NCBI GenBank assembly: GCA_947491935.1
Contig: CANLLF010000003.1
Span: 706,397-770,396 of the forward strand
Length of the DNA stretch: 64,000 bases
Direction: 5' to 3'
Origin: an uncultured Roseicyclus sp.
GTDB taxonomy: Bacteria > Pseudomonadota > Alphaproteobacteria > Rhodobacterales > Rhodobacteraceae
Shown here: piece by piece, positions 30,509 to 40,251 of the stretch
Position numbering within the stretch: the stretch's first letter is position 1
How the letters are laid out: the number at the start of each line of letters is the position of its first letter
The notes under the pieces: generated by a model
Seen by the model: only the letters and a program-made list of their open reading frames with translations
Databases searched by the model: none
What the model was told of the DNA's origin: nothing
Translations under genes and position numbers: made by a program

Positions 30509-30831
30509 GCCTGTCAGACGAGGAGATCGCCCATGTGACCGAGCTGTTCTCGGGCCTGGGCGATTTGTCGGTGCGCAAGATGTTCGGCGGGGTCGGGCTC
30601 TATCACCACGGCACGATCTTCGCGGTTCTGATGTCGGACGGGACCCTGCGCCTGAAGGGGGCGGGAGCTTTCATGGATGTGCTCGACGCGAAGGGCTGCA
30701 CGCGGTGGACCTATACCCGCGAGGGTTCGGACACGATCCGCTCGATGCCCTATTGGACCATGCCGGATGCCGCGCTCGATGATCCCGATGAGGCCGTCGC
30801 CTGGGCGCGGCGGGCGCTGGAGCATCTGTAA
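30505..30831 (+). CDS. TfoX/Sxy N-terminal domain protein
   Basis: A 108-residue protein starting with GTG. VRKMFGGVGLYHHGTIFAVL matches the TfoX N-terminal (DUF) domain, which in Sxy/TfoX activates competence with CRP. Many short single-domain versions, like this one, have no known role. It overlaps sufA by four bases. Confidence 0.82.
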   Translation: MSLSDEEIAHVTELFSGLGDLSVRKMFGGVGLYHHGTIFAVLMSDGTLRLKGAGAFMDVLDAKGCTRWTYTREGSDTIRSMPYWTMPDAALDDPDEAVAWARRALEHL

Positions 30832-30891
30832 CGACGGGATACAAAGCGTGACGCGTGTGGAACCTTCGGGCCATCCCCGCGTTTGCTGCCC

Positions 30892-32586
30892 ATGTTTACG
30901 TCTTTGCCTTCCCGGCTGGCCAGCCTGACGTTGTCGTCACTGCTGGCCTTTGCTCTTGTCGCCGCCCTGCCCCTCCCGCTTGCTGCAAACGACGACCTTT
31001 TCTTCGAGACCGACCAACTCAATTCCGGGCTGGGGCCGGTGCCCGATGCGGTTGATCGGGAAACGCCGCGCAGTGCCGTCGCCAGTTTCATCCGCGCCGC
31101 CGATGAGGCCGATTGGGCCACGGCCGCCCATCTGCTGGATCTGGGGGATATCGCCCCGGCCGAGCAGCGCGACGTGGGCGCGCAATATGCCGAGATGCTG
31201 CATACCGTGATCGAGCGCCGCGCGCTGCTGGATTGGTCGCTTCTGAACGACCGCCCGGACGCACTCAACACCACCGCCTCCGATCAACGTCCCATGGCGG
31301 GTGAGGCGCGCCGCTCCTTGCTTCTGCGAGAGCTGGATCTCGATCCGGTGCCTGCCACTTTGCGCCTCAACCGCATTCGGCCCGGCGGCGAAGGTGTCGA
31401 TCCGGTCTGGGTCTTCCCGCGCGGCACGGTGGCCGATATCGAGGCGCTTTATGCCCGGTACGGCCCGTCGCAGTTCGAGAAGTTTCTGCCACCGGCCCTG
31501 CAGCGCGATGCGATCTGGGGCCTGATGTGGTGGGAATTGATCGGCCTCCCCCTGCTTCTGAGCGTTGCGGCCATGGCCGGGTTCCTGACGGCGCGCGCCT
31601 TCCGCGCGATGCGGACCTATTTCCTGCCCCTGACTCAACCAATCCTGAACGCCGCACGGATGCCCGCGATCATCGCGGCGGTGACGGCGGTGTTTTACTG
31701 GGGCACGTCGCAGGTCTTCGTGTTCTCCTCCGTCCTGTCGACTTTTATCTCGCCGCTCGTGGCCATCGGCTTCACGACCGCCGCCCTGATGCTGGTCATG
31801 AATGGCCTTGGCGCCATCCTGGAGCGCCTGATCGGGCCCAGCACGGCTGATCTGACCCATCGGGAGGTCGCCGAAGCCCGCCAGGCGGCCACGCGGGTGG
31901 CGGCGCTGCGCCATATGCTGACGGTTGTGGTGTTCCTGATCGGCGCGGGCATCGTTTTGTCGACGGCGGATATCTTCCGCAGCCTCGGCCTGTCGCTTCT
32001 GGCCTCTGCCGGCGCGGTGACGCTGGTGCTCGGCTTTGCGGCCCGCGAGGTTCTGGGCAATATCCTTGCCAGCCTGCAGATCGCGCTCAACCAATCGGCC
32101 CGGGTGGGCGACCGTATCATGTGGCAGGATCGGCTCTGCTACGTGGAGAAGATCAACTTCACCTATGTCCTGCTGCGCAACTGGGACGATACGCGCGTTG
32201 TGGTTCCCGTCTCGGAATTCATCTCCGAAACCTTCGACAATTGGACGCTGGAGGACCCGGCCATCTTGCGGATCCTGAAATTCAAGCTCTCGCCCGAGGC
32301 CGATATCGCCGCCCTGCGCGACGCCTTCATGGATATTCTGAAAGATATGAAAGACGGCGATCTGGGCGCGGAGATGGACGATCTGGACAAAGCCAGCGTC
32401 GTAGTGGCCGGTCAGGACGCGTTGGGCATCGACGTCTGGTTCGCGGTGCCGTGCCTTGATCCGTCCACACAATGGGATGTGGCTTGCGACGCCCGCGAGC
32501 GCCTTCTGGCCGCCGCCAACGACATTGCCGACCGCTCGGATCGCGCGATCTTCCCGGAAGGGGCCGCCATGGACGTCGCGGCCTAG
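30892..32586 (+). CDS. Mechanosensitive channel of the MscS family
   Basis: A 564-residue membrane protein. A signal-like N terminus (MFTSLPSRLASLTLSSLLAF) and a ~180-residue periplasmic domain precede several helices. The MscS core is GAVTLVLGFAAREVLGNILA, the pore-lining helix TM3, followed by the beta domain (VGDRIMWQDRLCYVEKINF) and an alpha/beta cage (~470-555). It should release solutes on hypo-osmotic shock. The ATG at 30892 is preferred over TTG 30883. Confidence 0.9.
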   Translation: MFTSLPSRLASLTLSSLLAFALVAALPLPLAANDDLFFETDQLNSGLGPVPDAVDRETPRSAVASFIRAADEADWATAAHLLDLGDIAPAEQRDVGAQYAEMLHTVIERRALLDWSLLNDRPDALNTTASDQRPMAGEARRSLLLRELDLDPVPATLRLNRIRPGGEGVDPVWVFPRGTVADIEALYARYGPSQFEKFLPPALQRDAIWGLMWWELIGLPLLLSVAAMAGFLTARAFRAMRTYFLPLTQPILNAARMPAIIAAVTAVFYWGTSQVFVFSSVLSTFISPLVAIGFTTAALMLVMNGLGAILERLIGPSTADLTHREVAEARQAATRVAALRHMLTVVVFLIGAGIVLSTADIFRSLGLSLLASAGAVTLVLGFAAREVLGNILASLQIALNQSARVGDRIMWQDRLCYVEKINFTYVLLRNWDDTRVVVPVSEFISETFDNWTLEDPAILRILKFKLSPEADIAALRDAFMDILKDMKDGDLGAEMDDLDKASVVVAGQDALGIDVWFAVPCLDPSTQWDVACDARERLLAAANDIADRSDRAIFPEGAAMDVAA

Positions 32587-33488
32587 GCCATGGCTTGCAG
32601 ATGCGTGTAGGTTTCCGTGTATCGCTTCGAGAGATGCTCTCCGGCGGTCAACGGCGCGGCGCCCGCAGGCGCGACGTTCGTGTCGTAAGCCGGATTGAAG
32701 AATAACGGCACGGAAATCCGCTCCTGCGCGCCGCCGATCACCCGGTGCGGTGTGGCGCGGATCTGCCCACCGGTCCACATCTCCAGCATCTCACCGAAAT
32801 TGATAATGAACGTGCCGGGCTCGGCCGAGACCGGCAGCCATGTGCCGTCCTTCACCTGCACCTCAAGCCCCGGCTGTCCATCCGTCGCCAGCAGCGTCAG
32901 GCAGCCATAATCGGTATGGGCGGCAATCCCGAAATCCTTGTCGCCCGCCCAACCCGGCCGTTCGGGGTAATAATTGCCACGCAAAAGCGCCATGGGTTTC
33001 GCAAACTTGTCGGCAAAGAAGGTCGGGTCCGCCCCGATGGCGGCCGAGATCCCCTGCAGTAAATCCAGCGACACGGCGCGGGCCTGAGCAAAATAGCCTT
33101 CGATCACCTGCTGAAACCCCTCGGGCTGCCCGGGCCACTGGTTCGGCGCATAAACTGGCAGGCGCGCAAACGGATCGCCGGGCGGAAGCTCCACACCGCA
33201 ATCGAACACCTCCTTGTAGTCGGGGTTGGCCTCGGGATCGACTTGTTCTGATCCCGGCCCGCCCCAGCCCCGGTTGGAGCCGGTGGTATTCATGTTCACC
33301 TGCGCCTTGTTACCCGCATCACCTTTGAAAAAGGCGCGGTAGCTTGCGATGGCCCGCTCCACCCCGGCCTTTGGCAGCGCCGTGTTGTGGAGCGTCAGGA
33401 ACCCGACCTCCTCAGCGCCACGGCGCGTGTCCGTAAGGGCGCGGGGATCGCGCGCCGCAAGTGCACTTGCATCGATATGGGGGATCAT
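32583..33488 (-). CDS. Isopenicillin-N-synthase-like 2OG-Fe(II) oxygenase
   Basis: A 301-residue enzyme of the isopenicillin N synthase superfamily. Iron ligands are in AAHTDYGCLTLLATDG (His-x-Asp) and ATPHRVIGG (His), with 2-oxoglutarate-binding Arg in ERISVPLFF. The N-terminal DIOX_N region is MIPHIDASALAARDPRALTD. Substrate unknown. AGGAGG lies before the ATG at 33488. Its end overlaps mscS by four bases tail to tail. Confidence 0.9.
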   Translation of the reverse strand: MIPHIDASALAARDPRALTDTRRGAEEVGFLTLHNTALPKAGVERAIASYRAFFKGDAGNKAQVNMNTTGSNRGWGGPGSEQVDPEANPDYKEVFDCGVELPPGDPFARLPVYAPNQWPGQPEGFQQVIEGYFAQARAVSLDLLQGISAAIGADPTFFADKFAKPMALLRGNYYPERPGWAGDKDFGIAAHTDYGCLTLLATDGQPGLEVQVKDGTWLPVSAEPGTFIINFGEMLEMWTGGQIRATPHRVIGGAQERISVPLFFNPAYDTNVAPAGAAPLTAGEHLSKRYTETYTHLQAMA

Positions 33489-33562
33489 CGCGGACCTCCT
33501 GATGGGTTGACCCTGCCTGTCGCGCCTGCCATCGGAAAGGTCAACAATGCACGGAGGCGCAG

Positions 33563-34309
33563 ATGGCACGCAAACTGGCGGCAGGCAATTGGAAGATGAA
33601 CGGATCGGTCACGGCCCTGGCCGAAGTGGACGCATTGGTGGCCGATTTGCCCACTGGATGCGAGGTTCTGCTGTGCCCTCCGGCCACGCTGATCGCGCCG
33701 ATGGCCGCGCGCGCGGACGGCAGCGGGCTTCAGGTGGGCGCGCAGACCTGCCACAGCGCCGCCTCCGGTGCCCATACCGGCGATATCTCGGCGGCGATGC
33801 TGGCCGAGGCCGGGGCGGGCCACGTCATCACCGGCCATTCCGAGCGGCGCACCGATCACGGGGAGATCGACGCAGAGGTCGCGGCCCAGACGCAGGCGGT
33901 GCTGGACGCCGGTATGATCGCTATTGTCTGCGTGGGCGAAACCGAGGCCGAACGCGATGCCGATGTCACCTTGCAGGTCATCACAACGCAACTGGCGGGC
34001 TCCATCCCCGACGGTGCCGATCCGGCCCGCATTGTCGTGGCCTATGAGCCGGTGTGGGCCATCGGAACCGGCCGCACGCCCACGCTTGACCAGATTGCCG
34101 AGGTCCATGCCCATATGCGCGCGGAGCTTTCGGCGCGGATGGGGGAGAATGCGGCCCATGATATCCCGCTCCTCTATGGCGGTTCGGTCAAACCCGGCAA
34201 CGCGGCGGAGATTTTCGGCGTGGCCGATGTAGACGGCGCGTTGGTCGGCGGCGCATCCCTTAAGGCGGCCGATTTCGGACCCATCGCGGCGGCCCTGGCC
34301 GCCAGCTAG
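33563..34309 (+). CDS. tpiA: Triosephosphate isomerase
   Basis: A 248-residue TIM barrel interconverting dihydroxyacetone phosphate and glyceraldehyde 3-phosphate. Catalytic residues are Lys in GNWKMNG, His in VITGHSERR and Glu in [13 protein letters not shown], with the phosphate-binding YGGSVKPGN. It diverges from the 2OG oxygenase gene and is followed by a strong hairpin at 34321. Confidence 0.97.
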   Translation: MARKLAAGNWKMNGSVTALAEVDALVADLPTGCEVLLCPPATLIAPMAARADGSGLQVGAQTCHSAASGAHTGDISAAMLAEAGAGHVITGHSERRTDHGEIDAEVAAQTQAVLDAGMIAIVCVGETEAERDADVTLQVITTQLAGSIPDGADPARIVVAYEPVWAIGTGRTPTLDQIAEVHAHMRAELSARMGENAAHDIPLLYGGSVKPGNAAEIFGVADVDGALVGGASLKAADFGPIAAALAAS

Positions 34310-34320
34310 ATCCCATGGAA

Positions 34321-34352
34321 AAGGCCGCCCGCACAATCCCGCGGGCGGCCTT
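34321..34352. terminator. Hairpin terminator after tpiA
   Basis: A 12-bp perfect stem (AAGGCCGCCCGC with its complement) around an 8-base loop, between tpiA and the convergent secreted-protein gene. It has no long T-run but can serve both directions. Confidence 0.72.
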
Positions 34353-34366
34353 GCATTCCTCAGGCG

Positions 34367-35632
34367 TCAGCGCGGCGCGGGAACGAAGCGTTCCGTCGCG
34401 ATGCGAATGATCCCCTGATAATTGTCGGAATACTGACGAACCGCGAGCAGGTAACGCCCCTGCTGCACCCGGGCCACAATCTGGCTATTGAGCGTGCCGC
34501 CGCTGTCATCGTTGAACGCAATCTCCTGCCCGATATCGTTGAACAGGATGATCAGCGGGTCACTGTCCGTCACCTCCACCGCATCAATCACGATCGCGCC
34601 GCCTTCGGGCACGTCGAACGAGAACCACGTGGCCGTTGTACCCGAGATCTGCTGATCACGGACCGAGCGACCCGGAAGCACGCCCAGATCGGTGATCGGG
34701 AACGACCCGTCCAGCGGCGGGGCCGCATCACCGGTGGCATACAGTTCGGCCAGCGCGGCATTGGCATCATAGCCGATGACCGACACGTTGACCGGCAGAT
34801 CCGGGTTCGACAGCGCGCGCATCCCGATGCAGTAATTGCCGGGCTGCAGGGGCTGGGTGAAATCCACCCGGCTGTTGAGCGACTGGTAATCGTCGTTCTC
34901 GGCCAGCAGGTTCCCGCTGCCATCGAAGATGTAGATATACGGGTCCGCCGACGGATTGTCGGCCCGGATCGACACGGCCTGCGGGCTGTTGAGCGTAAAG
35001 CGATAATAAGGCGCGCCGGTGATCGTGTTGGAGGCGCTGACGCCACCCTGGGCCAGTTGCGCATCGATCGGGCCATTGCCAAGCGGGATCGCCAGGGTTT
35101 CGGCCGTGCAGGGATCGACCCCCACGAAGAGCGGGCCACCGCCGCCGCCGAAGAAACCGCCGGTCAGGCCTTCGGTGATCGTCTCATGCTCCAGACGGCC
35201 AACGCGGACATCCGCGGTCAGGCTGCTGCCCGCATATCCGCGGGTGGCCAGGCAATATTGCCCCGCTTCAAGCTCCGTCTCCGCGCGCGAGGCAAAGCCG
35301 CCGCCGCTGTCGTCATCTGTCACCAGAAGGGTGCCGGCCTCGTCAAACAACTCGATCACCGGATCGCCGCCGGGCGTCTGCTGCGCCTCGATGCGGAACT
35401 CGCCCGGTGTGCTGACGCTGAAATAGACAACGCTGTTGCCGCTTTGCGGGATCTGCAGGGCGCTGGCTGTCAGGGGGCCATCCGCCGTCGAGATGTCGGA
35501 CGCGTCGGGGCTGCCGCCGATCCATTGGCCCGCATCGCCCACGCCGCCACAAGACACCGCCTGCGCCGACGCCGCTCCGGCCGTCAGACCTACAATCGCC
35601 GTCGTGGCGAGCGCAGAGAGAGTAAACTTCAT
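34367..35632 (-). CDS. Secreted protein with three pre-peptidase (PPC)-like repeats
   Basis: A 421-residue exported protein (signal MKFTLSALATTAIVGL, cleavage near ASAQA). Three beta-sandwich units resemble bacterial PPC domains. Each has a D-P-x-I-x-[IL]-F-D motif (DPVIELFD, DPYIYIFD, DPLIILFN) followed by a turn (TDDDSGGG, AENDDYQS, FNDDSGGT) and a Gly-Tyr strand (AGQYCLATRGY, PGNYCIGMRAL, QGRYLLAVRQY). No protease domain accompanies them. A Gly-rich linker (FFGGGGGPLF) splits units one and two. Role unknown, likely surface or periplasmic binding. Confidence 0.72.
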   Translation of the reverse strand: MKFTLSALATTAIVGLTAGAASAQAVSCGGVGDAGQWIGGSPDASDISTADGPLTASALQIPQSGNSVVYFSVSTPGEFRIEAQQTPGGDPVIELFDEAGTLLVTDDDSGGGFASRAETELEAGQYCLATRGYAGSSLTADVRVGRLEHETITEGLTGGFFGGGGGPLFVGVDPCTAETLAIPLGNGPIDAQLAQGGVSASNTITGAPYYRFTLNSPQAVSIRADNPSADPYIYIFDGSGNLLAENDDYQSLNSRVDFTQPLQPGNYCIGMRALSNPDLPVNVSVIGYDANAALAELYATGDAAPPLDGSFPITDLGVLPGRSVRDQQISGTTATWFSFDVPEGGAIVIDAVEVTDSDPLIILFNDIGQEIAFNDDSGGTLNSQIVARVQQGRYLLAVRQYSDNYQGIIRIATERFVPAPR

Positions 35633-35815
35633 GTGTATTCCTCCAAACCGTGCCGGTCTCGTCCTGTCGCAGACCGGCTCCGTATGCTGTATCTATGCAC
35701 GAAGGCCGCGGGCATTCCAGTGGAAGGCCACCGAAACGCTGCGGGGAATTTTCACCATTGACGGACGGAATCGCACCTCTGGCCAGCGCATATTGGCCCT
35801 GCCATAGTCCTGCGC

Positions 35816-37666
35816 ATGTCCGAGCCCGCCTCCCTTTCCCCTCCGCGCCCGCGCGCGCGACGCACCCGCCGGGGCATCTGGGGCGTGGCGCTTGTGGTGG
35901 GGCTGGCCATTGCGGGCATGCTGGCCGCCTACCCCCGCATCGAGCGCTATTACCTGCGCCAGGCGGGCGGTGAAGATACCGCGACGCTGCAATTGGCCAC
36001 CCAGGTTCTGCGTGGCGCCTTGGAGCGCACCGAGGCGCTGCCCGCCCTGATCGCCGAACGCCCGATCCTGCGCCGTCTGCTGGCGGAGCCGGAAAACGAA
36101 GGGCTCGTGCCCTTCACCAATGAGCTGCTGCGCCAATCGGCCCTGTCGCTCGACGTCTCGGACATCTACGTGATGGATATGGCGGGCCGCACGGTTGCGA
36201 CCTCCAATTACCGCACCGAGTTTTCCTTCCTCGATCAATCCTTCGGGTTTCGCCCCTATTTCAGAAACGCCGTCACCGCAGGGATCGGCCGGTTCCATGC
36301 ACGCGGCACCACCTCCGGGCGCCGCGGCTATTTCTTTGCCGCGCCGATCATCGATTCGACGGAGATCGTCGGCGTTGTCGCGGTAAAGCTGACGCTTGAC
36401 CGGTTCGAGACGACCTGGGCCGAAAGCGCCGCGACGCTTCTGGTGACCGACACGAACAACGTCATCTTCATGTCCGATCGCACCGATTGGCATTTCCGCA
36501 CCACGGCCCCATTGTCCGAGGCGGCGGTGGAACAGATCGCCGCCACCCAGCAATATCCCACGATGTCCCTCGTCCCGCTGGATGTTTCCGCCACTGCGTT
36601 TGCAGAGGGCATGGAACGGGTGCAGATCGCCACCCCCGACGGGTCCGAGGATTATGTCCGCCAGACCAGTCTGATCGCGGCGGCGGGGTGGCGTGTATCG
36701 ATCCTGACGCCGACCGGCCCGGCGATCCAGCGGGCCTGGACCGCGATTTTCCTGATGTCGCTGGTTGTTGTTGTCCTTGGCCTTCTGGCCGCCACGATCC
36801 TGGGGCGGCGCGCACGGCTGATCGAGCGGCTGGCGGAAGAACGATCCCTCGCCGCCCTGCTGGAGGCCCGCGTGGCCGAACGCACCGGCGAGTTGAAGGC
36901 CGAGGTGGAGGAACGCCGCGCCACTGCCGACCGGTTGCGCCGAACCCAGGCGGAGCTGGTGCAGGCGGGCAAGCTGGCCGCCCTTGGCCAGATGTCCGCC
37001 GCGCTCAGCCACGAATTCAACCAGCCGCTCGCCGCGGTGAAATCCTATGCCGAGAATGCCGGCACCTTTCTGGATCGCGGCCGCGTTGAAGACGCGCGCG
37101 GCAATATCGACCGGATCAGCGGGCTGGCCGACCGCATGGCCACGATCTCCAAACATCTGCGCAACTTCGCCCGCCGCCCGCAGGACAAGACCGGCCCCGT
37201 GCCCCTTGGCCCGATCGTGGCCGACGCGCTCGACCTGATGGCACCGCGCCTGCGCGAAGCCGGAGCGACGGTGCGCTACACGCCACCCGAGGCCGAGATT
37301 TGGGCGCGCGGGGGCCGCGTGCGCCTGCAACAGGTGGTGGTGAACCTTCTGGGCAACGCGCTGGACGCGATGGACACGCTTGATCAGCCGCGGATAGAGA
37401 TCACGGTGACGGGCGGCGCCGCGCCCGAGATCGCCGTGCGCGACATCGGCTCCGGCCTCTCGGACGACGCGATGGCCCAGGCTTTCGATCCCTTCTTCAC
37501 AACCAAGGATCCCGGCCAGGGCCTCGGCCTCGGCCTCTCGATCTCCTACAACATCGTGCGCGATTTCGGCGGGCGTCTGTCGGCCGAAAACCACCCCGAA
37601 GGCGGCGCGATCTTCCGTGTCACGCTGGAAGCCGCGCCCGACAATGCGGAGTTGGCCGCCGAATGA
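35816..37666 (+). CDS. dctB: DctB-like sensor histidine kinase
   Basis: A 616-residue membrane sensor. An N-terminal helix (VALVVGLAIAGMLAAYP) and a second near residue ~310 flank a periplasmic dCache sensor (~60-300) with the DctB-like FRPYFRNAVTAG and RGYFFAAPI segments. A coiled coil follows. The HisKA domain has the phospho-acceptor His399 in SALSHEFNQPLAAVKSY, and the ATPase domain has VVVNLLGNALDAM, DIGSGL and GLGLGLSI. C4-dicarboxylate sensing is the usual role. It overlaps the response regulator gene by four bases. The cognate transport system here is TAXI-type, so the ligand may differ. Confidence 0.85.
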   Translation: MSEPASLSPPRPRARRTRRGIWGVALVVGLAIAGMLAAYPRIERYYLRQAGGEDTATLQLATQVLRGALERTEALPALIAERPILRRLLAEPENEGLVPFTNELLRQSALSLDVSDIYVMDMAGRTVATSNYRTEFSFLDQSFGFRPYFRNAVTAGIGRFHARGTTSGRRGYFFAAPIIDSTEIVGVVAVKLTLDRFETTWAESAATLLVTDTNNVIFMSDRTDWHFRTTAPLSEAAVEQIAATQQYPTMSLVPLDVSATAFAEGMERVQIATPDGSEDYVRQTSLIAAAGWRVSILTPTGPAIQRAWTAIFLMSLVVVVLGLLAATILGRRARLIERLAEERSLAALLEARVAERTGELKAEVEERRATADRLRRTQAELVQAGKLAALGQMSAALSHEFNQPLAAVKSYAENAGTFLDRGRVEDARGNIDRISGLADRMATISKHLRNFARRPQDKTGPVPLGPIVADALDLMAPRLREAGATVRYTPPEAEIWARGGRVRLQQVVVNLLGNALDAMDTLDQPRIEITVTGGAAPEIAVRDIGSGLSDDAMAQAFDPFFTTKDPGQGLGLGLSISYNIVRDFGGRLSAENHPEGGAIFRVTLEAAPDNAELAAE

Positions 37667-38997
37667 CAGACGCCCCCGTCCTTTTTGTCGATGACGAGGA
37701 AGACCTGCGCCTGGCCGCGGAGCAAACGCTCAGCCTGGCCGATTTGCCCATGGTTCCCTGCCCCGATGCGGCCGCCGCGTTGGAGCATCTGTCCGACACG
37801 TTCCCCGGCATCGTTGTAACCGACATCCGCATGCCCGGCATGGACGGCACCGAACTGATGGAGGCCGCGCTCAACCGCGATCCCGACCTGCCGGTGATCC
37901 TTGTGACCGGCCATGGGGATGTGGATCTGGCGGTGCAAAGCATGCGGCGCGGGGCCTATGATTTCATCGAAAAACCTTACGATCCGTCACGTCTGGTGGC
38001 GATCATCCGACGCGCGCTGGAAAAACGCCGCCTCACGCTGGAGCTGCGCGCGCTCCGCGCCAAGGCGGTTGGACTGGGCGGAGACACCATCGCCGCGCGC
38101 CTGACCGGTGGCAGCGACGTGATCCGGACCCTGCGCGCAGAAATCCGCGCCATTGCGGGCACTGAGGCCGACGTGCTGATCGAAGGCGCCACGGGAACGG
38201 GCAAGGGTGTTGCGGCGCAGGCACTGCACGCCTCCTCGCCCCGGTCCGAGCGCCCGTTTGTGGCCATCAACTGCGCCGCCCTGCCCGAAGCGCTGATCGA
38301 AAGTGAGCTGTTCGGCCACGCCCAGGGTGCCTTTCCCGGCGCAACCCGCCCGCGCTATGGCAAATTCGAGCACGCCCGGGGCGGCACGCTCTTTCTCGAT
38401 CAGGTCGACAGCCTGCCGCTGGCGCTGCAGGCCAAACTGCTGGCGGTCCTGCACGACCGTATCGTGACGCCCCTGGGCTCGAACGATCCCGTTACACTCG
38501 ATCTGCGGGTCATTGCGGCGTCGGGCCGTGATCTGCAAAAGGCCGTCGCCGATGGCGCGTTTCGCGATGATCTCTATTACCGGCTGAACGTCGTGACGCT
38601 GAAGATGCCGCCGCTCAGCGCCCGGCGCGAAGACATCCCCGCCCTGTTTCAGGTTCTGCTGGCCGAGGCCGCCGCCCGCCATGATCGCCCCTTGCCCGAC
38701 ATACCCGCCGCCGAACTCTCTGCGCTGGCCGCGCGGGACTGGCCGGGCAATGTCCGCGAATTGCGCAACGCGGCCGAACGCCGGGTGCTGAACCTCGACC
38801 TGCCGCGTACCGATGCCACGCCAGGGCGGCTTGCCGACAGGATGGCCGATCACGAGCGCGCCCTGATCGCCGCCACGCTCAGCTCCCATGACGGATCGAT
38901 CAAGGCGACCTACGAAACCCTCGGGATCAGCCGCAAGGCGCTCTATGAGAAGATGCAGAAATACAAGCTGGACCGCGACAAGTTCCGCCGACGGTGA
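37663..38997 (+). CDS. dctD: DctD-like sigma-54-type response regulator
   Basis: A 444-residue regulator: receiver domain (Asp54 in VVTDIRMPG, Lys in IEKPYDPS), AAA+ domain with Walker A GATGTGKGVAAQAL and a C-terminal Fis-type HTH (YETLGISRKALYEKMQKYKL). Two features are odd. The sigma-54 contact loop reads GAFPGA (residues 222-227) instead of GAFTGA, and Walker B reads FLDQVDS (Asp246-Gln247) instead of FLDE. These may impair sigma-54 activation or ATP hydrolysis, so the protein might work with another sigma factor, as reported for Rhodobacter NtrC. It is translationally coupled to dctB. Confidence 0.85.
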   Translation: MTDAPVLFVDDEEDLRLAAEQTLSLADLPMVPCPDAAAALEHLSDTFPGIVVTDIRMPGMDGTELMEAALNRDPDLPVILVTGHGDVDLAVQSMRRGAYDFIEKPYDPSRLVAIIRRALEKRRLTLELRALRAKAVGLGGDTIAARLTGGSDVIRTLRAEIRAIAGTEADVLIEGATGTGKGVAAQALHASSPRSERPFVAINCAALPEALIESELFGHAQGAFPGATRPRYGKFEHARGGTLFLDQVDSLPLALQAKLLAVLHDRIVTPLGSNDPVTLDLRVIAASGRDLQKAVADGAFRDDLYYRLNVVTLKMPPLSARREDIPALFQVLLAEAAARHDRPLPDIPAAELSALAARDWPGNVRELRNAAERRVLNLDLPRTDATPGRLADRMADHERALIAATLSSHDGSIKATYETLGISRKALYEKMQKYKLDRDKFRRR

Positions 38998-39195
38998 GGC
39001 GCGGCCCCACCGATGGGTCACGATCCCCACAACGCGACGGCGCTTTGGGTTGATTTCCACCCAGTTGCTGCACCTGCAACAGCACAATAGCGCTAACAGG
39101 CCCTGCGCGCTGTTGCGCCGACCGGCCCCTTTGCCCACCACCCCGCCAAGCGCACCGGATGGGAGCCGGCGCGCGCTAACCTGAGGGAGACTTCC

Positions 39196-40185
39196 ATGAC
39201 ATTCACGAAACTGGGCGCGCTGACGCTCACCACCGCCATTGTGGCGACCTCCGCCTTTGCGCAAGACGTCGACCGCACCGGCTGGCCCGAAAGCTTCACC
39301 GTGGGCACCGCGTCGCAGGGCGGCACCTATTTTGCCTATGGCTCCGGTTGGGCCAACCTTGTGGCGGAAGAGCTTGGGATTTCCGGCGGTGGCGAAGTGA
39401 CCGGCGGCCCGATGCAGAACATGGCGCTGGTCCATACCGGCGAGGCCCAGTTCGGCATGACCACGATGGGCCCGGCGGCGGAATCGCTCCAGGGCACCAA
39501 CCCGATCGCGCCCGGCCTGCAGATGACCAATGCCTGCGCGATGTTCCCGATGTACCAGACGCCCTTTGCCATCACGACGCTCGCATCGACCGGCATCACC
39601 TCGATTTCCGACATCCCGGACGGCGCGCGCATCGGCTTCGGCCCCGCGGGCTCCACGTCCGACACCTACTTCCCGCGCATGATGGAAGAGCTTGGGGTGG
39701 AGTTCGAGCGCCGCAACGGCGGCTGGAACGACCTTGGCAGCCAGCTTCAGGACGGCCTTCTGGACGTGATCGCCTTCGCCGCTGGTGTGCCGACGCCCGC
39801 CGTCAGCCAGCTGGAGGTGCAGACGGATATCAACTTCATCGCCTTCACCCAGGAAGAGAAGGACCAGATCCTCGAAGCCTTCCCGGTCTCGTCTTTTATC
39901 ATTCCGTCCAGCACCTACGAGACGATGGAAGAAGATGCGCTCTCGGTTTCCATGTGGAACTTCGCCATCGCCAATTGCGAACTGCCCGACAGCTTCGTCT
40001 ATTCGGTGGTGGACATCATCATGTCCGACAATGAGCGGATGATGAACATCCACCGCGCCGCGCGCTCGACCCTGCCCGAGAACTGGGACCGCAACGGCGT
40101 TCTGATGTGGCATCCCGGTGCCGCGCAGTGGTTCACTGAAAATGCCGGCGCGGACATCCCCGCCGACATGATCCACGGCGGGTAA
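39196..40185 (+). CDS. TAXI family TRAP solute-binding protein
   Basis: A 329-residue periplasmic binding protein with a signal peptide (MTFTKLGALTLTTAIVATSAFA). The TAXI family signature is FTVGTASQGGTYFAYGSGWA, followed by a GGPMQNM and IGFGPAGSTSDTY. TAXI proteins bind dicarboxylates or other organic acids. The fused permease for it lies at 41036, with a nitroreductase gene between. Confidence 0.93.
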   Translation: MTFTKLGALTLTTAIVATSAFAQDVDRTGWPESFTVGTASQGGTYFAYGSGWANLVAEELGISGGGEVTGGPMQNMALVHTGEAQFGMTTMGPAAESLQGTNPIAPGLQMTNACAMFPMYQTPFAITTLASTGITSISDIPDGARIGFGPAGSTSDTYFPRMMEELGVEFERRNGGWNDLGSQLQDGLLDVIAFAAGVPTPAVSQLEVQTDINFIAFTQEEKDQILEAFPVSSFIIPSSTYETMEEDALSVSMWNFAIANCELPDSFVYSVVDIIMSDNERMMNIHRAARSTLPENWDRNGVLMWHPGAAQWFTENAGADIPADMIHGG

Positions 40186-40251
40186 TCCCTGCCTCCCGGG
40201 CGGGCCGCGCCTCCTCGCGGCCCGCCCATTCCCGATCCTCCGGAAAATCAG

